Shown in pieces: positions 1 through 8,243 of a DNA stretch of 64,000 nt. Position 1 is the stretch's first letter. Each line of letters starts with the position of its first letter. The position numbers and the translations under genes were made by a program. This DNA is from Streptomyces broussonetiae (GTDB lineage: Bacteria; Actinomycetota; Actinomycetes; Streptomycetales; Streptomycetaceae), in NCBI RefSeq assembly GCF_009796285.1, contig NZ_CP047020.1, forward strand, positions 3,906,001-3,970,000. The letters run 5' to 3'. Below the pieces are notes generated by a model. The model saw only the letters and a list, made by a program, of their open reading frames with translations, had not been told where the DNA came from and did no database searches.

Positions 1-186
1 GTCGCCAATCTCGATCACACCGTCGGGCGGGCATACGTCCAGGTCAACCGGGTGGTGAGTCAGGTTCGGGCGCAGTTCGTCGACGAAGAGGGCGCGCCCC
101 GGCTCGAGCGGGTCGTACCCGTCGCGCTGCTCGCCGTCGGCGTCGTCGGACTGCTGACCGTGGGCCGCAAGCGGCGCAGGGCCTGA
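1..186 (+). CDS. C-terminal part of a DUF3618-type membrane protein (5' end outside window)
   Basis: Frame 1 is open from the window edge and stops with TGA at 184-186, giving the last 61 residues. A mixed polar stretch (about residues 1-38) leads to one hydrophobic segment (VVPVALLAVGVVGLLTVG) and a basic end (RKRRRA), as in a small protein with a C-terminal membrane anchor and short cytoplasmic tail. The pattern around LDHTVGRAYVQVNRVVSQV resembles actinobacterial DUF3618 proteins as I remember them; their function is unknown. The upstream half and start are not visible. The groES-like gene follows after 43 bp on the same strand. Confidence 0.6.
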   Translation, partial: VANLDHTVGRAYVQVNRVVSQVRAQFVDEEGAPRLERVVPVALLAVGVVGLLTVGRKRRRA

Positions 187-229
187 CCCGGGCGCGGACG
201 TACGGGGCGAAGGCAGGTAGGTTCAAGGC

Positions 230-589
230 GTGAGCGCCAACAGAAACGAGCAGAGCACCCCTCACCACGACAAGCTGCCCATCCGCATGCTGCACGACCG
301 GGTCCTGGTCAAGCAGGACGCCGGTGAGGGTGAGCGGCGGTCGGGAGGCGGCATTCTGATTCCGGCCACCGCGGCGGTGGGTCGGCGACTGGCCTGGGCC
401 GAGGTCGTCGCGGTCGGGCAGAACGTGCGGACCGTGGAGCCGGGTGACCGGGTCCTGTACGACCCGGAGGACCGGGCCGAGGTCGAGGTACGGGGCGTGG
501 CGTACGTGCTCATGCGCGAGCGTGATCTGCACGCGGTGGCCGCCGACCGGTTCGAGGAGTCCGAGGACTCCACCGGCCTGTACCTGTAA
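230..589 (+). CDS. GroES-family co-chaperonin paralogue
   Basis: A 119-residue GroES/Cpn10-family protein. The family signature (MLHDRVLVKQDAGEGE, then GGILIPATA) lies near residues 24-50, followed by the beta-barrel core with the PGDRVLYDP segment. Canonical GroES is about 97-102 residues. This one has about 20 extra hydrophilic residues at the N-terminus and a C-terminal end unlike the usual one. Canonical GroES caps the GroEL folding chamber in the cytoplasm, but no groEL is adjacent, so this is a stand-alone paralogue with an unknown partner. The start is GTG at 230. A strong hairpin at 601-632 ends the transcript. Confidence 0.85.
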   Translation: MSANRNEQSTPHHDKLPIRMLHDRVLVKQDAGEGERRSGGGILIPATAAVGRRLAWAEVVAVGQNVRTVEPGDRVLYDPEDRAEVEVRGVAYVLMRERDLHAVAADRFEESEDSTGLYL

Positions 590-600
590 TCCGGCGGTCC

Positions 601-633
601 AAGGGGCTGGTGACCATCGTCACCAGCCCCTTT
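601..633 (+). terminator. Hairpin terminator after the groES-like gene
   Basis: A perfect 14-bp stem (601-614 paired with 619-632, loop CATC) starts 12 nt after the groES-like stop codon and ends in a short T run. It separates the groES-like transcript from the riboswitch and exporter unit downstream. Confidence 0.8.
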
Positions 634-678
634 GCCGTTCCTCTTTGTCGTCTCTTTGCTAGATTCGAAGAAGGTCAG

Positions 679-733
679 CCCGACGAGACGCGCCGTACCG
701 GGATCCCCGACCCCCCAGGAAAAGACGACGCAC
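679..733 (+). promoter_or_regulatory. Guanidine-III (ykkC-III) riboswitch candidate upstream of the SMR exporter
   Basis: The leader matches the ykkC-III consensus as I remember it from the Thermobifida RNA. P1 is CCCG (679-682) with CGGG (699-702). The 16-nt loop between them is almost identical to the reference loop and contains ACGAG and CGCCGTAC. The conserved 3' segment CAGGAAAAGACGACGC spans 716-731. The pseudoknot helix GCGCCGT with ACGACGC holds with one C-A mismatch. The linker after P1 is longer than in the reference. It ends about 30 nt before a GGAGG ribosome site (765-769) and the exporter ATG at 778. Known members of this class sense guanidinium and control its export or degradation. 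Confidence 0.75.
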
Positions 734-777
734 CCCCGTTCCGAGATATCTCTCGATGCCATCCGGAGGTGCCTGTC

Positions 778-1098
778 ATGGCCTGGGTTCTGCTTGTCGT
801 CGCCGGTCTGCTGGAAGTGGGCTGGTCGATCGGGATGAAGTACAGCGAGGGTTTCACCCGGCTGGTGCCGGGCGTGCTCACTGGCGCCGGCATCGTCGCG
901 AGCATGGTGCTGCTGTCGTACGCCGCGAAGTCCCTGCCCATCGGTACCGCCTACGGCGTGTGGGTGGGTATCGGCGCGGCCGGTGCGGCGGTGCTCGGCA
1001 TGGTGGTGCTGGGTGAGCCGGTCACCGCCGCCCGGATCTTCTTCGTCTGTCTGCTGCTGGTCGCCGTCGTGGGGCTGAAGGCGACCAGCGGTCACTGA
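778..1098 (+). CDS. Small multidrug resistance (SMR) transporter, SugE/Gdx guanidinium-exporter type
   Basis: A 106-residue protein with four hydrophobic helices, the normal SMR length. The essential membrane glutamate is Glu13 (LLEVGWSIGMK). The third-helix segment AYGVWVGIGAAGAA carries the W-x-G-x-G-A pattern of the SugE/Gdx subgroup rather than EmrE. Proteins of this subgroup export guanidinium by proton antiport as dual-topology dimers. I chose ATG 778 because GGAGG lies 8 nt upstream; a longer open frame back to 610 would run through the riboswitch. The guanidine-III leader at 679-733 supports guanidinium over broad quaternary-ammonium efflux. It converges on the PBP gene with 27 bp between stops. 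Confidence 0.88.
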   Translation: MAWVLLVVAGLLEVGWSIGMKYSEGFTRLVPGVLTGAGIVASMVLLSYAAKSLPIGTAYGVWVGIGAAGAAVLGMVVLGEPVTAARIFFVCLLLVAVVGLKATSGH

Positions 1099-1125
1099 GA
1101 CATCAGGCGGCAGGCGTCACATGCG

Positions 1126-4100
1126 TCAGGTGCCGGGGCCGCCGCCCGCGCCGGCCGCCGTGCCCGTCGTACCGCCGCCGGTCGCGTCACCGCCTCCGAG
1201 GGTGCCGCCGCTGGGGCTCGTGCCGGTCGTACCCCCGCCGGTCGTGTCGCCGCCGGTGGTGCCCCCGCCGGTCGTCGTGCCCCCGCCGGTGGTGGCGCCC
1301 GTCGTGCCCGTGCCGCCGCCGGTCGTCGTACCGCCGCCGGTCGTGGTGGCGCCGTTCGTCGTCGTGCCGCCGGTGGTCGGGGTGCCGGTGGTGGTCCCGC
1401 CGGCGGTCGGGCTCGCGGTCGTGCCTCCGGTGGTCGGGGTACCGGTGGTGGTCCCGCCGGTGCTCTGGTCACCGGTCGTGCCCGGCTGGGCCGAGGAGCC
1501 GGCGCTGGGGGCCTGCGGCTGGTCGGCGCCCGACGCGAGCTGGAGGTCGAAGTCGGAGGCCGGGGTGCCCTGGAGCGCGTCGCGCGTGTACTGCGTCCAG
1601 ATCTGGGTCGGCGGACCGCCACCGTTCATACGCGGCTGGCCGAGGGCGCCGTACAGCGACTTGTGCTGCGCGGTCACCGGGTCCTGTCCCATGACGGCGA
1701 CCACGGTGGCCAGGTCGGGGGTGTAGCCCGCGAACCAGGCGGCGGTGTCGCTCTCGGCGGTACCGGTCTTGCCGGCCGCCGGGCGGCCCACGGCCTGCGC
1801 GGCCGAGGCGGTGCCGTTCTCGACCACGCTCTGCAGCATGGCCGTGGTGGTGTCGGCGGCCTCCCTGCTGACGGCCTGCTTGACCGACTGCCCGGGCAGC
1901 TTGATCGTGTCCGTGCCGTCCTTGGTGAGCTTCTTGACCAGCGTGTACTGGCCGTGCTGGCCGTGGTTGGCGAGCGTCGCGTACGCCTGCGCCATGTCCA
2001 GCACGCTGGCGGTGGCGGTGCCGAGGGCGATGGACGGGTACGGCTGGAGGTCCGGGGTGTCGGAGGGGATGCCGAGGCCGATCGCGGTCTGCTTGACCTT
2101 GGAGGGGCCGACGTCGACGGCCATCTGTGCGTAGACGGCGTTCACGGACAGGTCCGTCGCCTTGGTGACGGTGATCTGGCCGTACGACTTCTGGTCCTCG
2201 TTCTGCGGGGCGTAGGAGCCGCCGTTCCAGCCCTGCACCGGACGCTCGTTGGTGCCGTCGTACATCGTGTTCGGCGTGATCTGGCGGCCGTCCTGGGTGG
2301 TCGAGCCGTTCTGCACGGCGGACGTGAACACGAACGGCTTGAACGTCGAGCCGACCTGGAAGTCACCGCGGGTCGCGCCGTTGGTGTACTGCTTCACGTA
2401 GTCGATGCCGCCGTACATCGCGACGACCTCGCCGGTCTTGGGGTCGACGGAGGCACCGCCCGCGCGGACGTAGTTGTCGACCTTGTTGTTCTTGTCCAGC
2501 TTGGAGGTCAGCTGGTCGTTGACGGCCTTGACGAAGGCGTCCTGCTTGTTCTTCTGGATGGTGGTGGTGATGCGGTAGCCGCCGGCCGCGAGCTGGTCGG
2601 AGTCGAGGATGTTGTTCTTGGTCAGGTAGTCGTTGACCGCCCGGACCAGGTAGCCGCGCTGGCCTGACAGACCGGTGGAGAGCGTCTGCTCCTTGGGCAT
2701 GGGGAACTTCATCCCGGCCCGCTGGGACTGGCTGAGCCAGCCCTTCTTGACCATGCCGTCCAGGACGTAGTTCCAGCGGGCGACGGCGGCGGCCTTGTTC
2801 TCCGGGTGGGCCACGACGTCGTACTCGCTCGGCGCGTTGACGAGCGCGGCGAGGTAGGCGGCGCGGGCCGGGTCGAGGTCGGCGGCGTCCTTGCCGTAGT
2901 AGGCCTGGGCGGCGGCCTGGATGCCGTAGGCGTTGCGGCCGAAGTAGCTGGTGTTGAGGTAGCCCTCGAGGATCTCGTCCTTGGACTTGGTGCGGTCCAG
3001 CTTGATCGCGATGAAGAACTCCTTGGCCTTGCGGGTGAGCGTCTGCTCCTGGGCCAGGTAGTAGTTCTTCACGTACTGCTGGGTGATCGTCGAGCCGGAC
3101 TGCGTGCCCTTGCCGGTCGCGGTGTTCCAGGCGGCGCGCAGCATCGCCTTGGGGTCGACGGCGGACTCGCTGTAGAAGTCGCGGTCCTCGGCGGCCAGCA
3201 CCGCGTGCTGGGCGTCCTTGGAGACCTGGGCGAGGCTCACGTTCTCGCGGTTGATGTCGCCGTCGCGGGCCAGCTGGGAGCCGTCGGCGTAGAGGTAGAC
3301 ATTGCTCTGCTTGATCGCGAGGGCGTTGGCCGGCGGGATGTTGACCATCGAGTAGCCGACGAAGAACAGCGCGATGAGCGCGAGCAGGCCGATGACGAAG
3401 GTGCCGAGCACCATGCGCCAGGTGGGGATGATCCGCCGCCACCCGGTCCGCTTGGGCCGCTTCTTCTTCCCCTTGCCCGGGCCGCCGCCGTTGCCGTTGC
3501 CTCCGTCGCCGGGCCCGCCCGGGACGCCGGGGCCACCGGCGGAGGCGTCGGTCGCGCCGAGCAGGGCGGTGGCCTCCTCGGCGGACCCGCCGGAGCGGGC
3601 GGAGGCCTGGCCGGGGATCTGCCGGGAGGTGGCGGTGCCGGGGGCGGGGCGGGGGCCCCGGGTGCCTGCGCCCGCCGCGCCGGTGGCTGCCACGCCCGCG
3701 GCCTTTGCGGCGCCCGCCTGGGATGCCCGGCCCGCGGCGGCGTTCGCCGCACCGGCGGCTGCGGCACCGGCGGCTGCGGCACCGGCGGCGCCGCCCTGCC
3801 GGGTGGCTCGGGATGCGGTGTCCGAGGCGGACGGACGAGGGGTGCGGCCGGTGGCGTTCGGCTCCGTGGCCGCGCTCTCGCCCGGCTCGGGCGTGCGCGG
3901 AGCGTTGACCCGCCGCAGGACCTGGGTGGTCTCGGGCGCCCGCGTCTCACCAGGGCCCTGACCCGCCCCGGCCGGCTTGGCCGGCCGCTCCTCCTGAGGT
4001 CCCCGGGGCGCACTGACCCGCCGCAGCACCTGCGTGCTCTCGGGCGACCGGGGCTTCTCGGCTCCGGCGGTGGGGGCGGGAGCGGAGGGGGCGGAAGAGG

Positions 4101-4650
4101 CAGAGGAGGAGGGGGCAGAGGAGGAGGGCGCATCGGCCGCGGAATCACCGCGGGACGAGGCAGCCCGGCCGGAAGCAGAAGCGGAGCCCGAGCCGGTACC
4201 GGAACCCGAACCAGAATCCGACCCCGAGCCGGAGGCATCCTCGGAAGCGGGGGCCCCGCCCGATGCCGGGCCCGTGCCGGACTCTGCGGCCCGGCCGGAC
4301 GTCGTCCCTGCGCGGGCCGCCTGCCGGGCGCGGGCCATCGAGGCCGTGCGGTCCTGGGCGGAGCCGTCGCGGGGCGCCGTCGGCTCACCCGTTCGGCCGC
4401 CCCCGGCCTGCTCGGCCTGGTCGGCCTGCTCACCCGTTCGGCCGCTCCCGGCCCGGGCGGCCTGCTCGGCCTCGCCCGCCTGCGCGGACCCCTCGGTCCT
4501 TGCCGGCTTTGCCGATCCCGCCCGGCCCCTTCGCTCCGCCCCCTCGGCCTCCTTCGTCCCGTCGCCCGGGGTGCCGGGCCCTTCAGCCGGCAGCGGTTTT
4601 CCCGGCGCCACGCCTTCGTTCGGCTGCTGCGGCTGTGGCTCGTCGCTCAT
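1126..4650 (-). CDS. Class A penicillin-binding protein (transglycosylase/transpeptidase) with long disordered ends
   Basis: A 1,174-residue bifunctional peptidoglycan synthase. Residues 1-410 are Ala/Gly/Ser/Pro-rich and would be cytoplasmic. A basic stretch and one membrane helix follow (about 414-436). The GT51 domain has the catalytic AAEDRDFY (488-493) and SGSTITQQY. The transpeptidase domain has STFK (768-771), SVN (835-837) and KTG (961-963). About 130 Thr/Gly residues close the protein. The cytoplasmic tail carries two copies of a TQVLRR motif (about 205 and 241) in similar contexts. The start is ATG 4650, with AGGAG 12 nt upstream; an open frame to 4794 lacks support. It diverges from the ABC-2 permease gene over 204 bp. 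Confidence 0.93.
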   Translation of the reverse strand: MSDEPQPQQPNEGVAPGKPLPAEGPGTPGDGTKEAEGAERRGRAGSAKPARTEGSAQAGEAEQAARAGSGRTGEQADQAEQAGGGRTGEPTAPRDGSAQDRTASMARARQAARAGTTSGRAAESGTGPASGGAPASEDASGSGSDSGSGSGTGSGSASASGRAASSRGDSAADAPSSSAPSSSASSAPSAPAPTAGAEKPRSPESTQVLRRVSAPRGPQEERPAKPAGAGQGPGETRAPETTQVLRRVNAPRTPEPGESAATEPNATGRTPRPSASDTASRATRQGGAAGAAAAGAAAAGAANAAAGRASQAGAAKAAGVAATGAAGAGTRGPRPAPGTATSRQIPGQASARSGGSAEEATALLGATDASAGGPGVPGGPGDGGNGNGGGPGKGKKKRPKRTGWRRIIPTWRMVLGTFVIGLLALIALFFVGYSMVNIPPANALAIKQSNVYLYADGSQLARDGDINRENVSLAQVSKDAQHAVLAAEDRDFYSESAVDPKAMLRAAWNTATGKGTQSGSTITQQYVKNYYLAQEQTLTRKAKEFFIAIKLDRTKSKDEILEGYLNTSYFGRNAYGIQAAAQAYYGKDAADLDPARAAYLAALVNAPSEYDVVAHPENKAAAVARWNYVLDGMVKKGWLSQSQRAGMKFPMPKEQTLSTGLSGQRGYLVRAVNDYLTKNNILDSDQLAAGGYRITTTIQKNKQDAFVKAVNDQLTSKLDKNNKVDNYVRAGGASVDPKTGEVVAMYGGIDYVKQYTNGATRGDFQVGSTFKPFVFTSAVQNGSTTQDGRQITPNTMYDGTNERPVQGWNGGSYAPQNEDQKSYGQITVTKATDLSVNAVYAQMAVDVGPSKVKQTAIGLGIPSDTPDLQPYPSIALGTATASVLDMAQAYATLANHGQHGQYTLVKKLTKDGTDTIKLPGQSVKQAVSREAADTTTAMLQSVVENGTASAAQAVGRPAAGKTGTAESDTAAWFAGYTPDLATVVAVMGQDPVTAQHKSLYGALGQPRMNGGGPPTQIWTQYTRDALQGTPASDFDLQLASGADQPQAPSAGSSAQPGTTGDQSTGGTTTGTPTTGGTTASPTAGGTTTGTPTTGGTTTNGATTTGGGTTTGGGTGTTGATTGGGTTTGGGTTGGDTTGGGTTGTSPSGGTLGGGDATGGGTTGTAAGAGGGPGT
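1140..1480 (-). repeat. Low-complexity Thr/Gly/Pro-coding tract in the PBP C-terminus
   Basis: Imperfect short repeats of the type GTGCCGCCGGTGGTC on the plus strand encode TTGGTT, GTPTTGG and GGGTTG runs on the minus strand. This is the extracellular tail after the transpeptidase domain. Its copy number probably varies between strains. Confidence 0.7.
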
Positions 4651-4854
4651 GTCGTGCACGGACTCCTGTTTCGCGTCGTACGTTCCCGTACGCCTCGTAC
4701 GCCTTCTGCGCCCCCAGTTTGAAGACTCTCGCACCCGGCGTTCCGTTCCCGGATCCCGGCACGCTTCCGTCACGGAAATTGCGTGGCCGGTCACCGGGGC
4801 TGCGGACTAGGCTCCTGCGCTTCGGTGTCGAGCGGTCCCGGGAGGTTGACTGGC

Positions 4855-5655
4855 ATGGGCACGGGACGGTTGTACGTGGCCGTCGCGACGGGGGGATTCA
4901 GACGGTACGCGACGTATCGGGCGGCCACTGCGGCAGGGGTGTTCACGAACACGGTCTTCGGGCTCATTCTCGTGTACACGTATCGCGCCCTGTGGGATGC
5001 GAAGCCGCACCTTGGAGGCTATGACCAGGCCCAGGCCGTGACGTATGTGTGGCTGGGGCAGGCGTTCCTGTCGACGCTCGCGATCGGGGGCGGGGGCGTC
5101 GAGGAGGAGCTGATGGATCGCATCCGTACGGGGGACGTGGCGATCGACCTGTACCGGCCCGCCGATCTTCAGCTGTGGTGGCTCGCCGCCGATCTCGGCC
5201 GGGCCTTCTTCCAGCTGCTCGGGCGGGGGGTGGTCCCCTTCGTCTTCGGTGCACTGTGTTTTCCGGCATATCTGCCCACCGACGCCGGTACCTGGCTGGC
5301 CTTCCTCGTCACCGTGCTGCTGGCGATGGTGGTCAGCTTCGGCCTCCGCTACCTGGTGGCGCTGTGCGCGTTCTGGCTGCTGGACGGCACGGGCGTGGGG
5401 CAGATGATGTGGCTGGCCGGTTACTTCTGCAGCGGGATGCTGCTGCCGCTGAACGTCTTCCCGGGCGCGCTCGGCGAGGTCGTACGGGCCCTGCCGTGGT
5501 CGTCGCTGCTCCAGGCACCGGCGGATGTGCTGCTGGGGCACGCGGATCCGTGGCGGACGTATCTGTTCCAGGGGGCGTGGGCGGTGGCGCTGCTGGGGCT
5601 CGGCCGGATGATGCAGTCGGCGGCGACCCGACGGGTGGTGGTCCAGGGTGGGTGA
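4855..5655 (+). CDS. ABC-2 type exporter permease, first subunit
   Basis: A 266-residue integral membrane protein with about six hydrophobic segments, of the ABC-2 permease group (DUF990/COG4587-like) usually paired with a COG3694-like partner and a COG4586-like ATPase. Exactly these partners follow, at 5648 and 6471. The substrate of this family is not established. I chose ATG 4855 because GGAGG (4841-4845) lies 9 nt upstream; an in-frame extension to 4783 has no ribosome site and runs into the divergent promoter region. Its end overlaps the next gene by 8 bp, so the subunits are translationally coupled. Confidence 0.85.
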   Translation: MGTGRLYVAVATGGFRRYATYRAATAAGVFTNTVFGLILVYTYRALWDAKPHLGGYDQAQAVTYVWLGQAFLSTLAIGGGGVEEELMDRIRTGDVAIDLYRPADLQLWWLAADLGRAFFQLLGRGVVPFVFGALCFPAYLPTDAGTWLAFLVTVLLAMVVSFGLRYLVALCAFWLLDGTGVGQMMWLAGYFCSGMLLPLNVFPGALGEVVRALPWSSLLQAPADVLLGHADPWRTYLFQGAWAVALLGLGRMMQSAATRRVVVQGG

Positions 5656-6469
5656 GGACAGCCGTCTCGTCGCGGGCGTGCGGGCCTACTGGATGATCGC
5701 CGGGATGTGGGTGCGGTCCACGTTGGCCTACCGGGCGTCCTTCGTCATGACCACGTTCGGGAACTTCGCGGCGACCTTCTTCGACTTCGTCGCGATCATG
5801 CTGATGTTCACGCGGGTGCACGCGCTCGGCGGCTACTCGCTGCCGCAGGTGGCGTTCCTGTACGGGCTGTCGGCGGCGTCCTTCGGGCTGGCCGACCTGG
5901 CGATCGGGTCGATGGACCGGCTGGGGCGCCGGGTGCGGGACGGCACGCTGGACACGCTGCTGGTGCGGCCGGTGCCGGTGCTGGCGCAGGTGGCGGCCGA
6001 CCGGTTCGCGCTCAGGCGGCTGGGCCGGGTGCTGCAGGGCTCGCTGGTGCTGGGCTGGGCGCTCACCCGGGTGGAGATCGACTGGACGCCGCTGAAGCTG
6101 CTGCTGATGCCGGTGACGGTGGCGAGCGGCTGCGCGATCTTCTGCGCGGTGTTCGTGGCGGGGGCGGCGTTCCAGTTCGTGGCGCAGGACGCCTCCGAGG
6201 TGCAGAACGCCTTCACGTACGGCGGGACGACGCTGCTGCAGTATCCGCCGACGGTGTTCGCGAAGGAGCTGGTGCGCGGGGTGACGTTCCTGCTGCCGCT
6301 GGCCTTCGTCAACTGGTTGCCCGCCGCCTACGTCCTCGGGCGGCCCTATCCGCTGGACCTGCCCGGGTGGGTGGCGTTCACGCCTCCGCTGGTGGCGGCG
6401 GGCTGCTGTGCGCTGGCGGGGCTGGCGTGGCGGGCGGGACTTCGTTCGTATCGGAGCACAGGGAGCTAG
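5648..6469 (+). CDS. ABC-2 type exporter permease, second subunit
   Basis: A 273-residue membrane protein of the COG3694 type, with an N-terminal amphipathic part (VRAYWMIAGMWVRSTLAYRA) and about six membrane helices. The start is GTG 5648, inside the end of the first permease gene (8-bp overlap). It stops one base before the GTG of the ATPase gene. The two permeases should form a heterodimeric channel driven by the ATPase. Direction is inferred as export, because ABC-2 permeases export and no binding protein is present. Confidence 0.85.
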   Translation: MGEDSRLVAGVRAYWMIAGMWVRSTLAYRASFVMTTFGNFAATFFDFVAIMLMFTRVHALGGYSLPQVAFLYGLSAASFGLADLAIGSMDRLGRRVRDGTLDTLLVRPVPVLAQVAADRFALRRLGRVLQGSLVLGWALTRVEIDWTPLKLLLMPVTVASGCAIFCAVFVAGAAFQFVAQDASEVQNAFTYGGTTLLQYPPTVFAKELVRGVTFLLPLAFVNWLPAAYVLGRPYPLDLPGWVAFTPPLVAAGCCALAGLAWRAGLRSYRSTGS

Positions 6470-6470
6470 C

Positions 6471-7433
6471 GTGGGCGATTTCATCACGCTCGAGAACGTC
6501 GAGAAGGTCTTCGAGGTGCGCAGGAAGACCGGGTTCATGAAGCGGGAGCGGCGCGAGGTGCGGGCGGTGGACTCGCTGTCGTTCAGCGTGGCGCGCGGCG
6601 AGATGGTCGGCTACATCGGGCCGAACGGCGCCGGGAAGTCGACCACGATCAAGATGCTGACCGGCATCCTGACGCCGAGCGGGGGGCGGCTGCGGGTGGC
6701 GGGCATCGACCCGTCGCGGGAGCGCACGCGCCTCGCGCACCGGATCGGGGTGGTGTTCGGGCAGCGTACGACGCTGTGGTGGGACCTGCCGCTGCTCGAC
6801 TCGTACCGGCTGGCGCATCGCATGTACCGCATCCCCGAGGCCCGTTACCGGGAGAACCTCGAGCGGTGTGTCGAACTCCTGGAGCTGGGCGAGCTGTTGG
6901 ACGTGCCGGTGCGGCAGCTGTCGCTGGGGCAGCGGATGCGCGGGGACATCGCGGCGGCGCTGCTGCACGATCCGGAGGTGCTGTACCTGGACGAGCCGAC
7001 GATCGGGCTGGACGTCGTCTCGAAGGCCAAGGTGCGCGGTTTCCTGAAGGAGTTGAACGCCGAGCGCGGTACGACCGTGCTGCTGACCACCCACGACCTG
7101 CAGGACATCGAGCAGTTGTGCTCGCGGGTGATGGTGATCGACCACGGCCGGCTGATGTACGACGGCCCGCTCGCGGGGCTGCACGAGGCCGGGGAGAGCG
7201 AGCGCACGCTGGTGGTGGACCTGGAGCGGGAGCTGCCGCCGGTCGAGGTGCCCTCGGCCCGGGTGGTGAGGGTGGAGGGGCCGCGTCAGTACCTGGCGTT
7301 CCCCGCGGGGCAGTCGGCGGCGCCGGTCGTGGCGGATCTCGCGGCGAGGTATCCGCTGGTGGACCTGTCGGTGCGGGAACCGGACATCGAGGCCGTCATC
7401 GCCAAGATGTACGCGGAGAAGGCCGTCTCGTAG
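6471..7433 (+). CDS. ABC exporter ATP-binding subunit
   Basis: A 320-residue cytoplasmic ATPase. Walker A is GPNGAGKST. The signature segment is LSLGQRMRGD, with Gln-Arg-Met where most ABC proteins have Gly-Gly-Gln, as is common in COG4586-type ATPases. Walker B is VLYLDEPTIGLD and the switch is TTHDLQDIEQL. An insertion near residue 20 (RKTGFMKRERREVRAV) is also typical of the subgroup. The start is GTG 6471, with a weak GGAG 5 nt upstream and coupling to the permease stop; the open frame back to 6408 overlaps the permease. It is the last gene of the exporter operon. Confidence 0.9.
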   Translation: MGDFITLENVEKVFEVRRKTGFMKRERREVRAVDSLSFSVARGEMVGYIGPNGAGKSTTIKMLTGILTPSGGRLRVAGIDPSRERTRLAHRIGVVFGQRTTLWWDLPLLDSYRLAHRMYRIPEARYRENLERCVELLELGELLDVPVRQLSLGQRMRGDIAAALLHDPEVLYLDEPTIGLDVVSKAKVRGFLKELNAERGTTVLLTTHDLQDIEQLCSRVMVIDHGRLMYDGPLAGLHEAGESERTLVVDLERELPPVEVPSARVVRVEGPRQYLAFPAGQSAAPVVADLAARYPLVDLSVREPDIEAVIAKMYAEKAVS

Positions 7434-7442
7434 GCTGCTGCC

Positions 7443-8222
7443 ATGACCGACGACGCGGTCCCGGACCACCGGGCCTCTGCTCCTGTCCCGGACCTTCGTG
7501 CCTCCGACGCCGACCGTGAGCGGGTCGCCGAGGTCCTGCGGGACGGGCTGGCCGAGGGCCGGCTCGACATGGTGGAGTTCGAGGAGCGGCTGGAGGCGGC
7601 CTACAAGGCGCGCACCTACGGTGAACTGGCCCCGCTCACCCGCGATCTGCCGACGGCCGTCGCGCCGGCCGGTCCCACGCCGGTCTCCTTCACCAAGGCG
7701 CCTGCCCAGAGCGGGAGTTGGGCCTCGCGGATCGTCGGCGGCGAGGGGTCATCGGCGGGTGGGGTCGCGATCCTGTCGGGGTTCGAGCGCAAGGGCCGCT
7801 GGACGGTGCCCAGGCGGTTCAACGGCTTCGCGTTCATGGGCGGCGGCGAGATCGACCTGCGCGAGGCGAACTTCGCGGACCACGAGGTCGTGATCAACTG
7901 CGTGGCGGTCATGGGCGGGGTGCAGGTGATCGTGCCGCCGGGTGTGGAGGTCGTCGTCCGCGGCGTCGGCATCATGGGCGGCTTCGAGCACCCGCGCGAC
8001 GACGGCCCGCCCGAGCCGGGCGCTCCGCGGGTCGTCATCGGCGGATTCGCCTTCTGGGGCGGGGTCGGTGTGTCCCGCAAGGTCACCCGGGCCGAGCAGC
8101 AACGGCTCAAGGAGCAGCGCCGGCAGGAGCGGCTGGAGCGCAGGGAGGCCCGGCAGGAGCTGTACCGGGCCCGGCGCGAGGAACGGCAGGAAGAGCGCGA
8201 GCGCCGTCGGCACGGGGAGTGA
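7443..8222 (+). CDS. DUF1707 and DUF2154-like protein with a basic coiled-coil tail
   Basis: A 259-residue protein. An N-terminal DUF1707 domain (about residues 18-70: LRASDADRERVAEVLRDGLAEGRL, then EFEERLEAAYKARTYGEL) precedes a Gly-rich beta domain (about 115-205) with repeated MGG segments. That domain resembles the C-terminal part of LiaF/YvqF-type cell-wall stress proteins. The last 45 residues are an Arg/Glu-rich helix, probably a coiled coil. No membrane helix is evident. The exact role is unknown; LiaF-like proteins tune envelope-stress signalling. It begins 9 bp after the ABC ATPase and may be in the same transcript. Confidence 0.8.
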   Translation: MTDDAVPDHRASAPVPDLRASDADRERVAEVLRDGLAEGRLDMVEFEERLEAAYKARTYGELAPLTRDLPTAVAPAGPTPVSFTKAPAQSGSWASRIVGGEGSSAGGVAILSGFERKGRWTVPRRFNGFAFMGGGEIDLREANFADHEVVINCVAVMGGVQVIVPPGVEVVVRGVGIMGGFEHPRDDGPPEPGAPRVVIGGFAFWGGVGVSRKVTRAEQQRLKEQRRQERLERREARQELYRARREERQEERERRRHGE

Positions 8223-8243
8223 ACGAGGAGTACGGGAGCAGCC

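Noticed and set aside
2806..4722. Long open frame on the plus strand opposite the PBP gene
   Set aside because: It is the antisense shadow of a GC-rich minus-strand gene with recognisable PBP motifs. Similar antisense frames at 14,354-16,996, 24,492-26,765 and 28,103-31,861 are rejected for the same reason.
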